Positions 14,473 to 21,491 of a stretch of DNA of 25,287 nt are shown one piece after another. The translations under genes were made by a program, and so were the position numbers. Source of the DNA: Bacteroidales bacterium (GTDB lineage Bacteria; Bacteroidota; Bacteroidia; Bacteroidales; Bacteroidaceae); the NCBI GenBank assembly GCA_004555055.1, contig SFJN01000025.1, positions 1 to 25,287 of the forward strand. The letters run 5' to 3'. Each line of letters opens with the position of its first letter. The first letter of the stretch is position 1. A model generated the notes under the pieces. The model ran no database searches. It had not been told where the DNA came from and worked only from the letters and a program-made list of their open reading frames with translations.

Positions 14473-15468
14473 TTAGTCTTTCAGTTCCGGACACTCCATG
14501 CCGTATTCTTCCTTGAACAGGCGCTTGTACTCCGCAGGATTGCTCTTGCGCAGTTCCAGTCGCTCGTCAGCCGGCACATCGCTGAGCTTGGCGTATGTCT
14601 TTGCCGTTCCTGCAGCCCCCGGTGCGCTTTCCTTTCCAAGGTTAATAACCTCGTTGGGCTTCTGCTGGGGGCGAAGCGAGGCAAGCGTGTCAGCGAGCAT
14701 CTGCAAGCCGGCCGTCTTGCCCAACTTGATGAAGTGGTCGCGCTGCTCTGCCAGAATGCGGCGTTCTTTCACTGCTTGGTCCACCGCCTGCGTGACGGCT
14801 GCCAATTCAATTGTCTCGGCATTCTCCGCGCGGTGCTTCATCAACTGAAGTGCGGCGGTTGCCTGTTCCTCGGTTGCGTTCTCCGGCAGCCCGAGGAGTG
14901 ATAGCTGTTCTTTAATCATTTTTGAATTGTTGTTTGGTTTGTTATTGTTTTCCGCACCTTCTTGCTCCTGTGCTTCCGGTGTCTCTTCTTTCTTCAGTAA
15001 TGGCAGCCTCAAGTTTTCCTCGCCTGACGTGAGTCGAAGAAACTTGCCGTCCTCATACAGTTGAATGGCTTCGTCGTTGCTGCCTATGTCAACGATGCTC
15101 ACCTCCACGAGTTTGCTGCGCGTTACGGTCTCTCTTGTCTGACCAGGCAGCAGCAACGATGGGTCTGCACTCGTCTCAATGATTTCAAGCCCTGCACTGA
15201 GCATACGCAGGAAACCGTTCTCCCACTTGCTCTCTATCTGCTTGGCAAATTCGTCGTTTTGGTCAAACACAGGCGTTCCTATGAGTTTGTCGCCGTCCGT
15301 GCGTATGTTCTCAATCCTGCCTATCGGCATCGCTCCTTTCTCCCAGCCCCTGCGGTGCATCCAAAGGAGTACGGGGTTTCGCTCAAACTGCGAAAGCTCT
15401 ATGCCTGCCGTAAGCACCCTGCCGCCATAGCTGTTCAGGGCTTCTGTCGATATTGCTGCTTCTTTCAT
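14473..15468 (-). CDS. Prohead protease fused to scaffold (Mu I/Z-like)
   Basis: A 331-residue protein. Residues 1-140 form an HK97-type S78 prohead protease: NPVLLWMHRR with His38, MPIGRIENI, then SKLVEVSIVDIGSNDEA with Ser124. After a Glu/Asn-rich linker (150-182), residues 184-331 are a helical scaffold with an EITELAAVTQAVDQAVKE-like coil and a C-terminal YAKLSDVPADERLELRK/YKRLFKEEYG motif. In Mu, gpI is the protease-scaffold and gpZ is the scaffold alone made from an internal start. Here Met184 (ATG at 14919), preceded by an A-rich AACAACAATTCAAAA, could be the equivalent start. It is the first protein gene of the leftward unit. Confidence 0.9.
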   Translation of the reverse strand: MKEAAISTEALNSYGGRVLTAGIELSQFERNPVLLWMHRRGWEKGAMPIGRIENIRTDGDKLIGTPVFDQNDEFAKQIESKWENGFLRMLSAGLEIIETSADPSLLLPGQTRETVTRSKLVEVSIVDIGSNDEAIQLYEDGKFLRLTSGEENLRLPLLKKEETPEAQEQEGAENNNKPNNNSKMIKEQLSLLGLPENATEEQATAALQLMKHRAENAETIELAAVTQAVDQAVKERRILAEQRDHFIKLGKTAGLQMLADTLASLRPQQKPNEVINLGKESAPGAAGTAKTYAKLSDVPADERLELRKSNPAEYKRLFKEEYGMECPELKD

Positions 15469-15574
15469 TTTAAGTTCCTAAAAATGCCCGGACACGGACT
15501 GATGGAGGCGATGGTGGGTGGGTGTTGGTACTCTCGCCGCGCCCGGGCTTAAAACAATCTTTTTTACCTTGTCG

Positions 15575-15646
15575 TTGCGAAGGCAGGACTCGAACCTGCG
15601 ACCTTCGGGGAATGAGCCCGACGAGCTACCTCTGCTCCACTTCGCG
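15575..15646 (-). tRNA. tRNA-Met(CAT), initiator-type
   Basis: A 72-nt cloverleaf: acceptor CGCGAAG/CTTCGCA, D-stem GAGC/GCTC with loop AGAGGTA, anticodon stem TCGGG/CCCGA with loop CTCATTC (anticodon CAT), 5-nt variable loop AGGTC, T-stem GCAGG/CCTGC with TTCGAGT loop, discriminator A. No CCA is encoded. Three bacterial initiator hallmarks are present: unpaired C1/A72, three G-C pairs at the base of the anticodon stem, and an A11-U24 pair. Position 37 is T rather than the normal purine and 38 is C, both unusual. It lies about 20 nt downstream of the predicted leftward transcription start. It could be a working initiator tRNA or a captured, drifting copy. Confidence 0.85.
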
Positions 15647-15671
15647 ATATGTTTTTTGCTTATTCGCTGTG

Positions 15672-15704
15672 CAAAGTTGAGTATTATATACAACCCTAAC
15701 AAAA
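15672..15704 (-). promoter_or_regulatory. Leftward late promoter (tRNA and head/tail operon)
   Basis: On the - strand CAACTTTG (15679-15672) matches the Bacteroidetes -7 element TAnnTTTG except for its first base. TTTG lies 20 nt upstream, formed by the edge of the palindrome (15703-15700), matching the -33 element at ideal spacing. RNA would begin near 15665, so the tRNA is the first thing transcribed, followed by about 105 nt of leader before the protease gene. That leader holds GC-rich complementary blocks (GCCCGG at 15486-15491 and CCGGGC at 15543-15548). Confidence 0.65.
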
Positions 15705-15731
15705 AGAGTGTAAACTGTTTACACTCTTTTT
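15701..15731. promoter_or_regulatory. 31-bp palindrome at centre of divergent control region
   Basis: Perfect 15-bp arms, AAAAAGAGTGTAAAC and its complement, flank a single T at 15716. The inner GTGTAAAC-T-GTTTACAC looks like an operator for a dimeric regulator. A and T runs at the ends also let it work as a bidirectional terminator, but transcription is predicted to leave it in both directions, which favours an operator. It overlaps the leftward -33 element. A phage late-gene activator or repressor is the likely ligand; none is encoded in the window. Confidence 0.7.
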
Positions 15732-15752
15732 TATTATTGTGTTTTTTCCTGC

Positions 15753-15763
15753 AAACTTTGCAC
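15753..15763 (+). promoter_or_regulatory. Putative rightward -7 element for terminase operon
   Basis: AAACTTTGCAC resembles the -7 element TAnnTTTG with one mismatch and is the mirror image of the leftward element, at the same 38-nt distance from the palindrome. No clear TTTG is found at -33, so this promoter may need an activator bound at the palindrome. RNA would start near 15767, about 50 nt before the small terminase ATG. Confidence 0.45.
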
Positions 15764-15817
15764 TGTGAAAGCGTGCCCACAGTGGGTGCGCTGCATCTAA
15801 TTACAGCATTTTTATGA

Positions 15818-16288
15818 ATGGCAACGAAAAAGGAACGTGAGCAGCAGCGTGAACACGCCCGACTGCTCTACATGCAGGGGGAGCCCCAGAAGTCAATCGC
15901 CGAGAAGGTCTGCGTATCTGCACAGACTGTCACCAAATGGGTGGCCGACGGCGGCTGGGAACAGGCGCGCGCGGCGGCTAACATCACTCGCCCGGAACTC
16001 GTCAATAAAATACTGAACAGCATCAATGTGCTGCTCGAAGATTTGGCCAACGACCCAACCCCGGAAAAGACGGCGGCAAGTGCCGACAAGCTCGTCAAAT
16101 TCGCAGCCACCGTCGAAAGGCTCGACAAGAAGACTTCCATCGTCGATGTCATTGAGGTTTTCATGGCTTTCAGTAAGTGGCTGCAGTTCCGTATGTCGTT
16201 CGACCCGAACGTTACCCCAGAATTACTCAAGACTATCAACCACTACCACGATTTGTTCATCTCTGAAAAACTGAAGGAAAGTTTCTAA
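15818..16288 (+). CDS. Terminase small subunit-like protein
   Basis: A 156-residue protein. A helix-turn-helix near residues 10-50 (REHARLLYMQGEPQKSIAEK then SAQTVTKWVADGGWEQAR) is the DNA-binding domain typical of small terminases. The remainder is helical (LVNKILNSINVLLEDLANDP, KTAASADKLVKFAATVERLDKK) for oligomerisation, ending with ELLKTINHYHDLFISEKLKESF. It recognises phage DNA and hands it to the large subunit encoded 3 nt downstream. First gene of the rightward unit; the ATG follows an A/T-rich leader. The family call rests on HTH plus context. Confidence 0.82.
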   Translation: MATKKEREQQREHARLLYMQGEPQKSIAEKVCVSAQTVTKWVADGGWEQARAAANITRPELVNKILNSINVLLEDLANDPTPEKTAASADKLVKFAATVERLDKKTSIVDVIEVFMAFSKWLQFRMSFDPNVTPELLKTINHYHDLFISEKLKESF

Positions 16289-16291
16289 AGC

Positions 16292-17836
16292 ATGGCTACA
16301 AAGGCGGAAATCATAAAGGCACAGGAGAAATGGAAACAGCACTGCGAGACGGTACAGGCAGCAACTGCTGTGATTATCAACGAGACGGAGGAGCAGCGCA
16401 CCCGGCGCATCAACCGTATGCGCTCTGATTATGCCGCCTTCGTTGACTATTACTTCCCCCATTGGACCATCAACCCAGAGACAGGGAAGGCTACCCCCTG
16501 TGCGCCGTTCCACATCGACGCAGCCAACAAGATATTGAAGAACCGTAACCTGAAGGCAGGATTCATGTGGCATCGTGGTGCCGCAAAATCTACCAACATG
16601 GACGTGTTCATACCTATGTGGCTCATGATTCAGCCCCGACGCGAGATAAACGTCATGGTGCTGGTCGGAAAGTCCGAGGACAATGCCAAGACGCTGCTCG
16701 GAGACATTCAGGCCGAGTTGCAGTACAACCAGCGATACATCGCCGACTTCGGAGAGCAGTTCAACAACGGGCACTGGGAAGACGGCGAGTTTGTCACACA
16801 ATCCGAAGTGGCATTCTTTGCCCGTGGGCGCGGTCAGTCTCCACGTGGCCTTCGATACCGTTCCCACCGACCTGACTATGTCGTCATCGACGACCTCGAC
16901 GACGACGAGCTCGTGGAAAGCCCTGCCCGAGTTTCCAAGTTGTTTGACTGGGTACGCTCCGCTCTGTTCGGCACACTTGACGGCGGACGCGGACGCTTCT
17001 TCATGGTCGGGAACTTGATAGCGAAGAACTCCGTCCTCGCCAGATGGTGCGAAATAAAGACCGTACACGTTACCCGCGTGAACATATACGACCGCAAAGG
17101 GGATATATCTTGGGCTGCAAAATGGACCCCTGAAGAGGTTCGGCAGATTGAGGCCATCGCCGGTTACAGGGCATTCCAGAAGGAATACATGAACAACCCT
17201 ATCATCGAGGGTGCCGTGTTCCGCAACGAGTGGATTCATTGGGGGAAGCGTCCTGCCTGGTCCAAGTTCTCCGAGATTGTCTTGTACATCGACCCGAGTT
17301 TCAAGGGCTCTACGAAAAACGACTTCAAGGCCGCAAAGCTCTGGGGAAAGGTGGGTACTGCATTATGGCACCTACGCGCTTTCGTCCGCCAGTGCTCCGT
17401 GGCTGAAATGGTACGCTGGTGCTACGACCTCTATGAGTGGTCACGGGGTCAGGGCATTGCCGTGCGCTGGTACATGGAGGCTAATTTCATGCAGGACACC
17501 ATCCTCGACGAGTTCCGACGGGAGGGCGAGTTGAGAGGTTACCAACTTCCAATCACAGGCGACAAGCGGAAGAAGCCTGACAAGTTCCAGCGCATCGAAG
17601 CCGTCAGTCCTCTGTGGGAGCGCGGTTTCGTAACATACGACGAAACACAGCGTGACGACCCCGACATGCTCGCCGGTATTGACCAGACTCTTGCTTTTGA
17701 AAAAGGTATGCGCGGACACGACGACGCACCCGATGCCGACGAGGGTGCTATCTGGATTCTCCAGCGTGATACGCGCGTACATTCTTTTAACCCCTCATTC
17801 GGCATGAGAAAAACAGCAAAAAACATTTCATGGTAA
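16292..17836 (+). CDS. Terminase large subunit
   Basis: A 514-residue packaging ATPase/nuclease. Residues 94-101 (HRGAAKST) are a Walker A variant, YVVIDD (196-201) is Walker B with acidic residues following, and MVGNLIAKNS (238-247) matches the coupling motif region. The nuclease domain begins at LYIDPSFKGSTKNDFKA (331-347, Asp334) and includes the late acidic cluster HDDAPDADEGAIWIL. It cuts concatemeric or integrated DNA and pumps it into the prohead through the portal. Length and domain order are normal. The next gene's ATG overlaps its stop. Confidence 0.95.
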   Translation: MATKAEIIKAQEKWKQHCETVQAATAVIINETEEQRTRRINRMRSDYAAFVDYYFPHWTINPETGKATPCAPFHIDAANKILKNRNLKAGFMWHRGAAKSTNMDVFIPMWLMIQPRREINVMVLVGKSEDNAKTLLGDIQAELQYNQRYIADFGEQFNNGHWEDGEFVTQSEVAFFARGRGQSPRGLRYRSHRPDYVVIDDLDDDELVESPARVSKLFDWVRSALFGTLDGGRGRFFMVGNLIAKNSVLARWCEIKTVHVTRVNIYDRKGDISWAAKWTPEEVRQIEAIAGYRAFQKEYMNNPIIEGAVFRNEWIHWGKRPAWSKFSEIVLYIDPSFKGSTKNDFKAAKLWGKVGTALWHLRAFVRQCSVAEMVRWCYDLYEWSRGQGIAVRWYMEANFMQDTILDEFRREGELRGYQLPITGDKRKKPDKFQRIEAVSPLWERGFVTYDETQRDDPDMLAGIDQTLAFEKGMRGHDDAPDADEGAIWILQRDTRVHSFNPSFGMRKTAKNISW

Positions 17837-18087
17837 TTACAGACTATCTACGTGCCCTACTGTTCGACTGGAGGAAGAACAGGGCTATCAAGCAAGCCCA
17901 ACGCTCAGCCAACCTCTACCGCAAGAAGTTCCTCGTCCTTGTCTATCAAGGGAAGCCTGTGTGCGTGTCCATGCAGGGTGTAAAACAAATGATCCGACAA
18001 AAGCGCTTTCATGGTCTCACACCGCAGAAGGCAAGGGAAATCGCAATTTATGAAGCCAACCCAAAACCTGCACGCCAATGTTCCTGA
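17830..18087 (+). CDS. Small basic protein after terminase
   Basis: An 85-residue basic protein: VITDYLRALLFDWRKNRAIKQ, AQRSANLYRKKFLVLVYQGKPVCVSMQGVKQMIRQKRF and a C-terminal LTPQKAREIAIYEANPKP. It is coupled to neighbours on both sides by overlaps (7 nt with terminase, 10 nt with the gp36-like gene). A similar small protein follows the large terminase in many Bacteroidetes Mu-like phages, and its sequence suggests RNA/DNA binding or a packaging accessory, but no family function is known to me. Confidence 0.65.
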   Translation: MVITDYLRALLFDWRKNRAIKQAQRSANLYRKKFLVLVYQGKPVCVSMQGVKQMIRQKRFHGLTPQKAREIAIYEANPKPARQCS

Positions 18088-18497
18088 CCGTTGAAGATTA
18101 CAGAAGCGTCTGCGATGATTTTGAATTCGAGCAGATAACGCACAGCCCTGAGACAAGGGAGGCTGCGGAAACAGCCGCCATGGAGCAGATTGCCTCGTAT
18201 CTTCGTAGCCGCTACGACATCGAGAGGGCTTTCGCCCAGCGGGGGGAATGCCGCAACGCCATGCTCGTACAGTGTGCCGTCAATATCGCCCTTTGGCTTA
18301 TGGTTCACAGGCTACCTCAGAGCATGGGGCACGAGCGACGTGAATGCCTCTACAACGATGCAGTGAAATGGCTGCGAGACGTACAGGCATCCAAGGCTTC
18401 GCCCGACCTGCCTCTCTATATCTCTTCCGACGGCAGCACCGACACGCACAACCCTATCCGGTCTGGCTGTATGCCACCTAACAGATACGATTATTAA
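18078..18497 (+). CDS. Head-tail connector, gp36/DUF1320-like
   Basis: A 139-residue protein with the DUF1320 layout: FLTVEDYRSVCDDFEFEQI at the N-terminus, then helices REAAETAAMEQIASYLRSRYDIERAF, AMLVQCAVNIALWLMVHRLP, and YNDAVKWLRDVQASK with a short polar tail. Mu gp36-type proteins form the head-completion or adaptor ring below the portal. Here it sits between terminase and hub genes rather than next to the capsid gene, part of the unusual division of head genes over both strands. Confidence 0.82.
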   Translation: MFLTVEDYRSVCDDFEFEQITHSPETREAAETAAMEQIASYLRSRYDIERAFAQRGECRNAMLVQCAVNIALWLMVHRLPQSMGHERRECLYNDAVKWLRDVQASKASPDLPLYISSDGSTDTHNPIRSGCMPPNRYDY

Positions 18498-18522
18498 ATG
18501 ACGATTAAAAACCGATTAAACG

Positions 18523-19476
18523 ATGTTCAGACTCTGTGCAAATGTCGAAATCAAGGGCGACCGTTCTTGGTCGCTCAATTTCGTTACCGCCGTTACGATT
18601 ACCCGCGACACTGAAAAGCTCACGGCTGAAGCCCAAATCACCCTGCCTAAGAAAATGAAGTGGGACGGGGCTGCGGAAATACCCGTGAAGCGTGGTGATA
18701 CCGTGAAAATATCTCTCGGCTACGACGATGACCTGCAGACGGCCTTTGTGGGATATGTCCGTGATGTCGGTTTCAAGACGCCAATAACTATCACCTGCGA
18801 GGATGACATGTTTATGCTCAAGCAGATGCCGGCTGTAAAGAAGGCTTACCGCTCCGTGACGCTCGAAACGCTTCTCAAGGAGCAGGGCATAAAGCAGCGC
18901 ATAAACGTTATGGGCGAGCAGTCGCTCGGTGCTTACCGCGTAACTGCCGAAACGGTGGCTTCCCTGCTTGGGAAATTGTCGGAACAGGGCATTCGCTCGT
19001 TCTTCCGATACGAGGACGGGGAGCCTGTACTGTATTGCGGTGTCCTCTTCGAGCGTGACAATTCGCCCGCACAGGTTTTCAAGACTGGTCTGAACATCAT
19101 TTCCGACCAAAACCTCAAGCAACAGAAGGCTGAGAACATGCGGCTAAAGGTCAAGGCGGTAAGCCTCATGCCTGACAACAAGAAGATTAAGGTGGAGGTT
19201 GGGGACTCCGACGGGGAACTGCGCACACTGCATACCTACAACAAGAAGGAGAGCGAACTGAAGGCATGGGCGCAGCAGGAGGTCAAGCGGTTGAAACGCG
19301 ACGGGCTTACAGGTTCTTTCTCCACTTTCGGATTCAAGCTCGTGGACCCTCTCGACGCTGTCGGCATCGTCATCGACGGAAACAAGATGGGGGTCTATCA
19401 GGTAAAGAAAGTGATTGTCAAATATGGCGACGGCGGTTTCCGTCAGGAAATCACCATCGGTCTCCGCGTCGCATAA
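18523..19476 (+). CDS. Baseplate hub protein (gpD / gp27-like)
   Basis: A 317-residue protein of the late-control gpD / T4 gp27 hub type. The N-terminal half has paired beta domains (ITRDTEKLTAEAQITLPKKM, VKRGDTVKISLGYDDDLQTAFVGYVRDVGFKTPITITCED). A central helical section (VTLETLLKEQGIKQRINV, TVASLLGKLSEQGIRSFFRYEDGEPVLYCG) follows, and the C-terminal tail tube-like fold contains GSFSTFGFKLVDPLDAVGIVIDG and GVYQVKKVIVKYGDGGFRQEITIGL. It forms the trimeric centre of the baseplate and binds the spike encoded next. Confidence 0.88.
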   Translation: MFRLCANVEIKGDRSWSLNFVTAVTITRDTEKLTAEAQITLPKKMKWDGAAEIPVKRGDTVKISLGYDDDLQTAFVGYVRDVGFKTPITITCEDDMFMLKQMPAVKKAYRSVTLETLLKEQGIKQRINVMGEQSLGAYRVTAETVASLLGKLSEQGIRSFFRYEDGEPVLYCGVLFERDNSPAQVFKTGLNIISDQNLKQQKAENMRLKVKAVSLMPDNKKIKVEVGDSDGELRTLHTYNKKESELKAWAQQEVKRLKRDGLTGSFSTFGFKLVDPLDAVGIVIDGNKMGVYQVKKVIVKYGDGGFRQEITIGLRVA

Positions 19477-19489
19477 TGGTTGTTATAAT

Positions 19490-20101
19490 ATGCCAGACTT
19501 GAAAAATATAATCAGACAGCTTGCCAAGCCCGACGGCGAAACGGTCGCCTTGGTATGCACTGTTGATGCTGTGGACAAGACGGCACGAACCATCGACTGT
19601 ACTCCCGTGAACGAGGGAGCTCCATTGCTTGGCGTGAACCTGCAAGCCAACCAGGAGGCTGACTTCGGTATTTGCGTGTTCCCCGAAGTCGGCTCTTTCG
19701 TCGTGGTCGGTTTCGTGGCAGACGGTGCTGCGGGCGTGGTATTGCTCTACGACAAGATTGAGTCTGCCGAGATTGTCATCGGTGACACTTCTGCCGTCAT
19801 CGATGCCGAAGGTTGCCGCATCGATACGGCTAAGATGTCCGCCCACATCAACAGGGAGGACATCATATTCAACGGCGGGGAGCTCGACGGACTGGTGATT
19901 ATACAAAAACTCACCGACAAGCTCAACGAACTCAAGGACACTGTAAACGACTTTATCGGCAAATACAATGCCCACACCCATGTCACCACCGCAACCGTCG
20001 GTACTGGTCCCGTAGGCACAATCAGCCCTACGACAAGCACGGCAACCACCGCAAAGGCATTCAACAAGTCTGATTACGAAAATACAAAGATAAAGCAATG
20101 A
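19490..20101 (+). CDS. Baseplate spike protein (gpV-like)
   Basis: A 203-residue protein with a gpV/gp45 OB-like N-terminal domain (VALVCTVDAVDKTARTIDCTPVNEGAPLLGVNL, FGICVFPEVGSFVVVGFVADGAAGVVLLYDKI), a beta-helical repeat part and the C-terminal YNAHTHVTTATVGTGPVGTISP motif with His-x-His that often binds iron at the spike tip. It pierces the outer membrane. ATG at 19490 is chosen over 19415 because it follows the hub stop and begins the conserved fold; it ends in a 4-nt ATGA overlap with the next gene. Confidence 0.88.
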   Translation: MPDLKNIIRQLAKPDGETVALVCTVDAVDKTARTIDCTPVNEGAPLLGVNLQANQEADFGICVFPEVGSFVVVGFVADGAAGVVLLYDKIESAEIVIGDTSAVIDAEGCRIDTAKMSAHINREDIIFNGGELDGLVIIQKLTDKLNELKDTVNDFIGKYNAHTHVTTATVGTGPVGTISPTTSTATTAKAFNKSDYENTKIKQ

Positions 20102-20376
20102 AAGGTTTGCAAATTGACATAGATACAGGCGACTTAATGGTGGAACATGGCTCCGCCGTCGTTGCCGATTCTTCCGGCTTCATTGCCGAGATTGTGCTGC
20201 GCTCATGCAGGGGCGAGTTCAAGGAACACCCGCTATTGGGTGCCGAAGCTCCTCTCATGCTTGCCGGCGAGCACGACCCGTTCTGGCCTGGCAACACGAA
20301 GAAGATGCTTAGGGCTTGCGGTCTCGATGTGTCTAACCTCACTCTGTCGCACGACGGCACCGTGACAATATATTGA
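20098..20376 (+). CDS. Baseplate wedge protein gpW/gp25-like
   Basis: A 92-residue protein: LQIDIDTGDLMVEHGSAVVADSSGFIAEIVLRSCRGEFKEHPLLGAEAP then a short C-terminal LRACGLDVSNLTLSHDGTVTIY. This is the compact gp25-like wedge layout with an Arg-rich helix (VLRSCRGEFKEHP). It probably pairs with the gpJ-like protein encoded on the other strand to form wedges. Overlaps the spike gene by 4 nt. Confidence 0.8.
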   Translation: MKGLQIDIDTGDLMVEHGSAVVADSSGFIAEIVLRSCRGEFKEHPLLGAEAPLMLAGEHDPFWPGNTKKMLRACGLDVSNLTLSHDGTVTIY

Positions 20377-20381
20377 CGACT

Positions 20382-20816
20382 ATGATTATTACCGTTTCAA
20401 ATAGACAATCGCTGCTCGACATCGCCGTCATCGCACTCGGCTCTGTCGCAGGGGTGTTTGCCCTCGCAAAAAGGAACAACCTGCCTGTTACGGCTGTCCT
20501 GGACGACGGGCAGACCATCGTTTACGAACTGGAGGACGTGGTCAGCAACACGGTACGAAACGCTTACGCCACGCAGCGCATTTCGCCTGCCACCGACATT
20601 GACAACGCTGAATACAAGGAACTGCTTTTTGCAACCGGAACGAAGCGCCCGAACACTTTCAGACCGCCACTCATCGACTTCGCCGACGACAGGCTCAACA
20701 TCAACAAGGTGGACGAGGTTCTCGGACTTATCGCCAACGGGCAGCCGGTGAAGGTGCAGAGCAAGCAGCAGCTCACGCGTATCATGGCAGACCCCTTCAG
20801 CGAAGTATTCTCATAA
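20382..20816 (+). CDS. LysM-like tail/baseplate protein
   Basis: A 144-residue protein from the ATG at 20382 (a TTG 9 nt earlier is the alternative). The N-terminal MIITVSNRQSLLDIAVIALGSVAGVFALAKRNNLPVTAVLDDGQTIVYEL is a LysM-like fold that repeats in many Bacteroidetes phage tail genes; the rest (NTVRNAYATQRISPATD, LFATGTKRPNTFRPPLIDF, ADDRLNINKVDEVLGLIANG) has no recognised domain. LysM-type proteins connect hub and tube in contractile systems. Its place after the wedge gene supports a baseplate role. Confidence 0.7.
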   Translation: MIITVSNRQSLLDIAVIALGSVAGVFALAKRNNLPVTAVLDDGQTIVYELEDVVSNTVRNAYATQRISPATDIDNAEYKELLFATGTKRPNTFRPPLIDFADDRLNINKVDEVLGLIANGQPVKVQSKQQLTRIMADPFSEVFS

Positions 20817-20834
20817 TTATAAATTGCTACTTAT

Positions 20835-21491
20835 ATGGAACAACTCACAGAAAACATTTTGCAGGAACTCGACACGGCGGAACTCACTGCGCGTGCTGAG
20901 GTCATACGCGATGCCGTGCAAGCCAAGTCGGTTTCCGCTGCTCAGGTAGGTGAACTGTTTTGCGACCTTATCGAGGCTTGCGGGGATATCAACAGGGCGG
21001 TCTCTCTTTTCCTGTCCGTGAACGTGCCGGAAATTCAGGCGGACATTGACAACCGGCTTTCCGATGCCGATGATGCCGCCGCCAAGGCGAAGGCTGAAAT
21101 ACAAAGGTCTGAACAGACACGGGCACTGGTGGAGTCGCTCGTTGCAAAGTTGTCATCGCAGAACCTGAATGCCCCTGAACGTGTGGACATAAGCTCTGCG
21201 CCATCGGTCGTCACTCTCGCCAACAAGGTGCCGCAGAAAATATGCGCCTCCCTGTTCCCTCGCTTTGGCATCGGCTCCGTCCTGTTCATCAGCGACAACA
21301 AGGCGGTAGAAGTGACCCCTGACGGGAATGTGCTGCCGCTTGCGCTCGGGACTTCAAAGGTTCATGCTGTTGCATCTGCCAACTCTTCGGTTTATAAATC
21401 TCTTTGCATAGAGGTCGTGCCCCCTCGTCTCAGACTTTCCGCATCCGGGGCTCTTATCCTTGACGGCAAAGGCAACACCCGACTCACATGA
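20835..21491 (+). CDS. Tail fibre/baseplate protein with Big2-like C-terminus
   Basis: A 218-residue protein. The N-terminal half is helical (TARAEVIRDAVQAKSVSAAQVGELFCDLIEACGDINRAVSLFLSVN, DDAAAKAKAEIQRSEQTRALVESL). Residues about 114-218 form a beta domain resembling bacterial Ig-like group 2 (ICASLFPRFGIGSVLFISDNKAVEVTPDGNVLPLALGTSKVHAVAS), ending PRLRLSASGALILDGKGNTRLT. The next gene ends with a clearly related domain. It overlaps that gene by 4 nt. It may be a fibre or its baseplate adaptor. Confidence 0.65.
   Translation: MEQLTENILQELDTAELTARAEVIRDAVQAKSVSAAQVGELFCDLIEACGDINRAVSLFLSVNVPEIQADIDNRLSDADDAAAKAKAEIQRSEQTRALVESLVAKLSSQNLNAPERVDISSAPSVVTLANKVPQKICASLFPRFGIGSVLFISDNKAVEVTPDGNVLPLALGTSKVHAVASANSSVYKSLCIEVVPPRLRLSASGALILDGKGNTRLT

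Noticed and set aside
15701..15731. Bidirectional intrinsic terminator
   Set aside because: The hairpin and T-runs would allow it, but predicted promoters face outward from it on both sides, leaving nothing to terminate. Kept as an operator candidate.
16223..17239. 338-residue open frame on the - strand
   Set aside because: It is antisense to the large terminase, without recognisable motifs.
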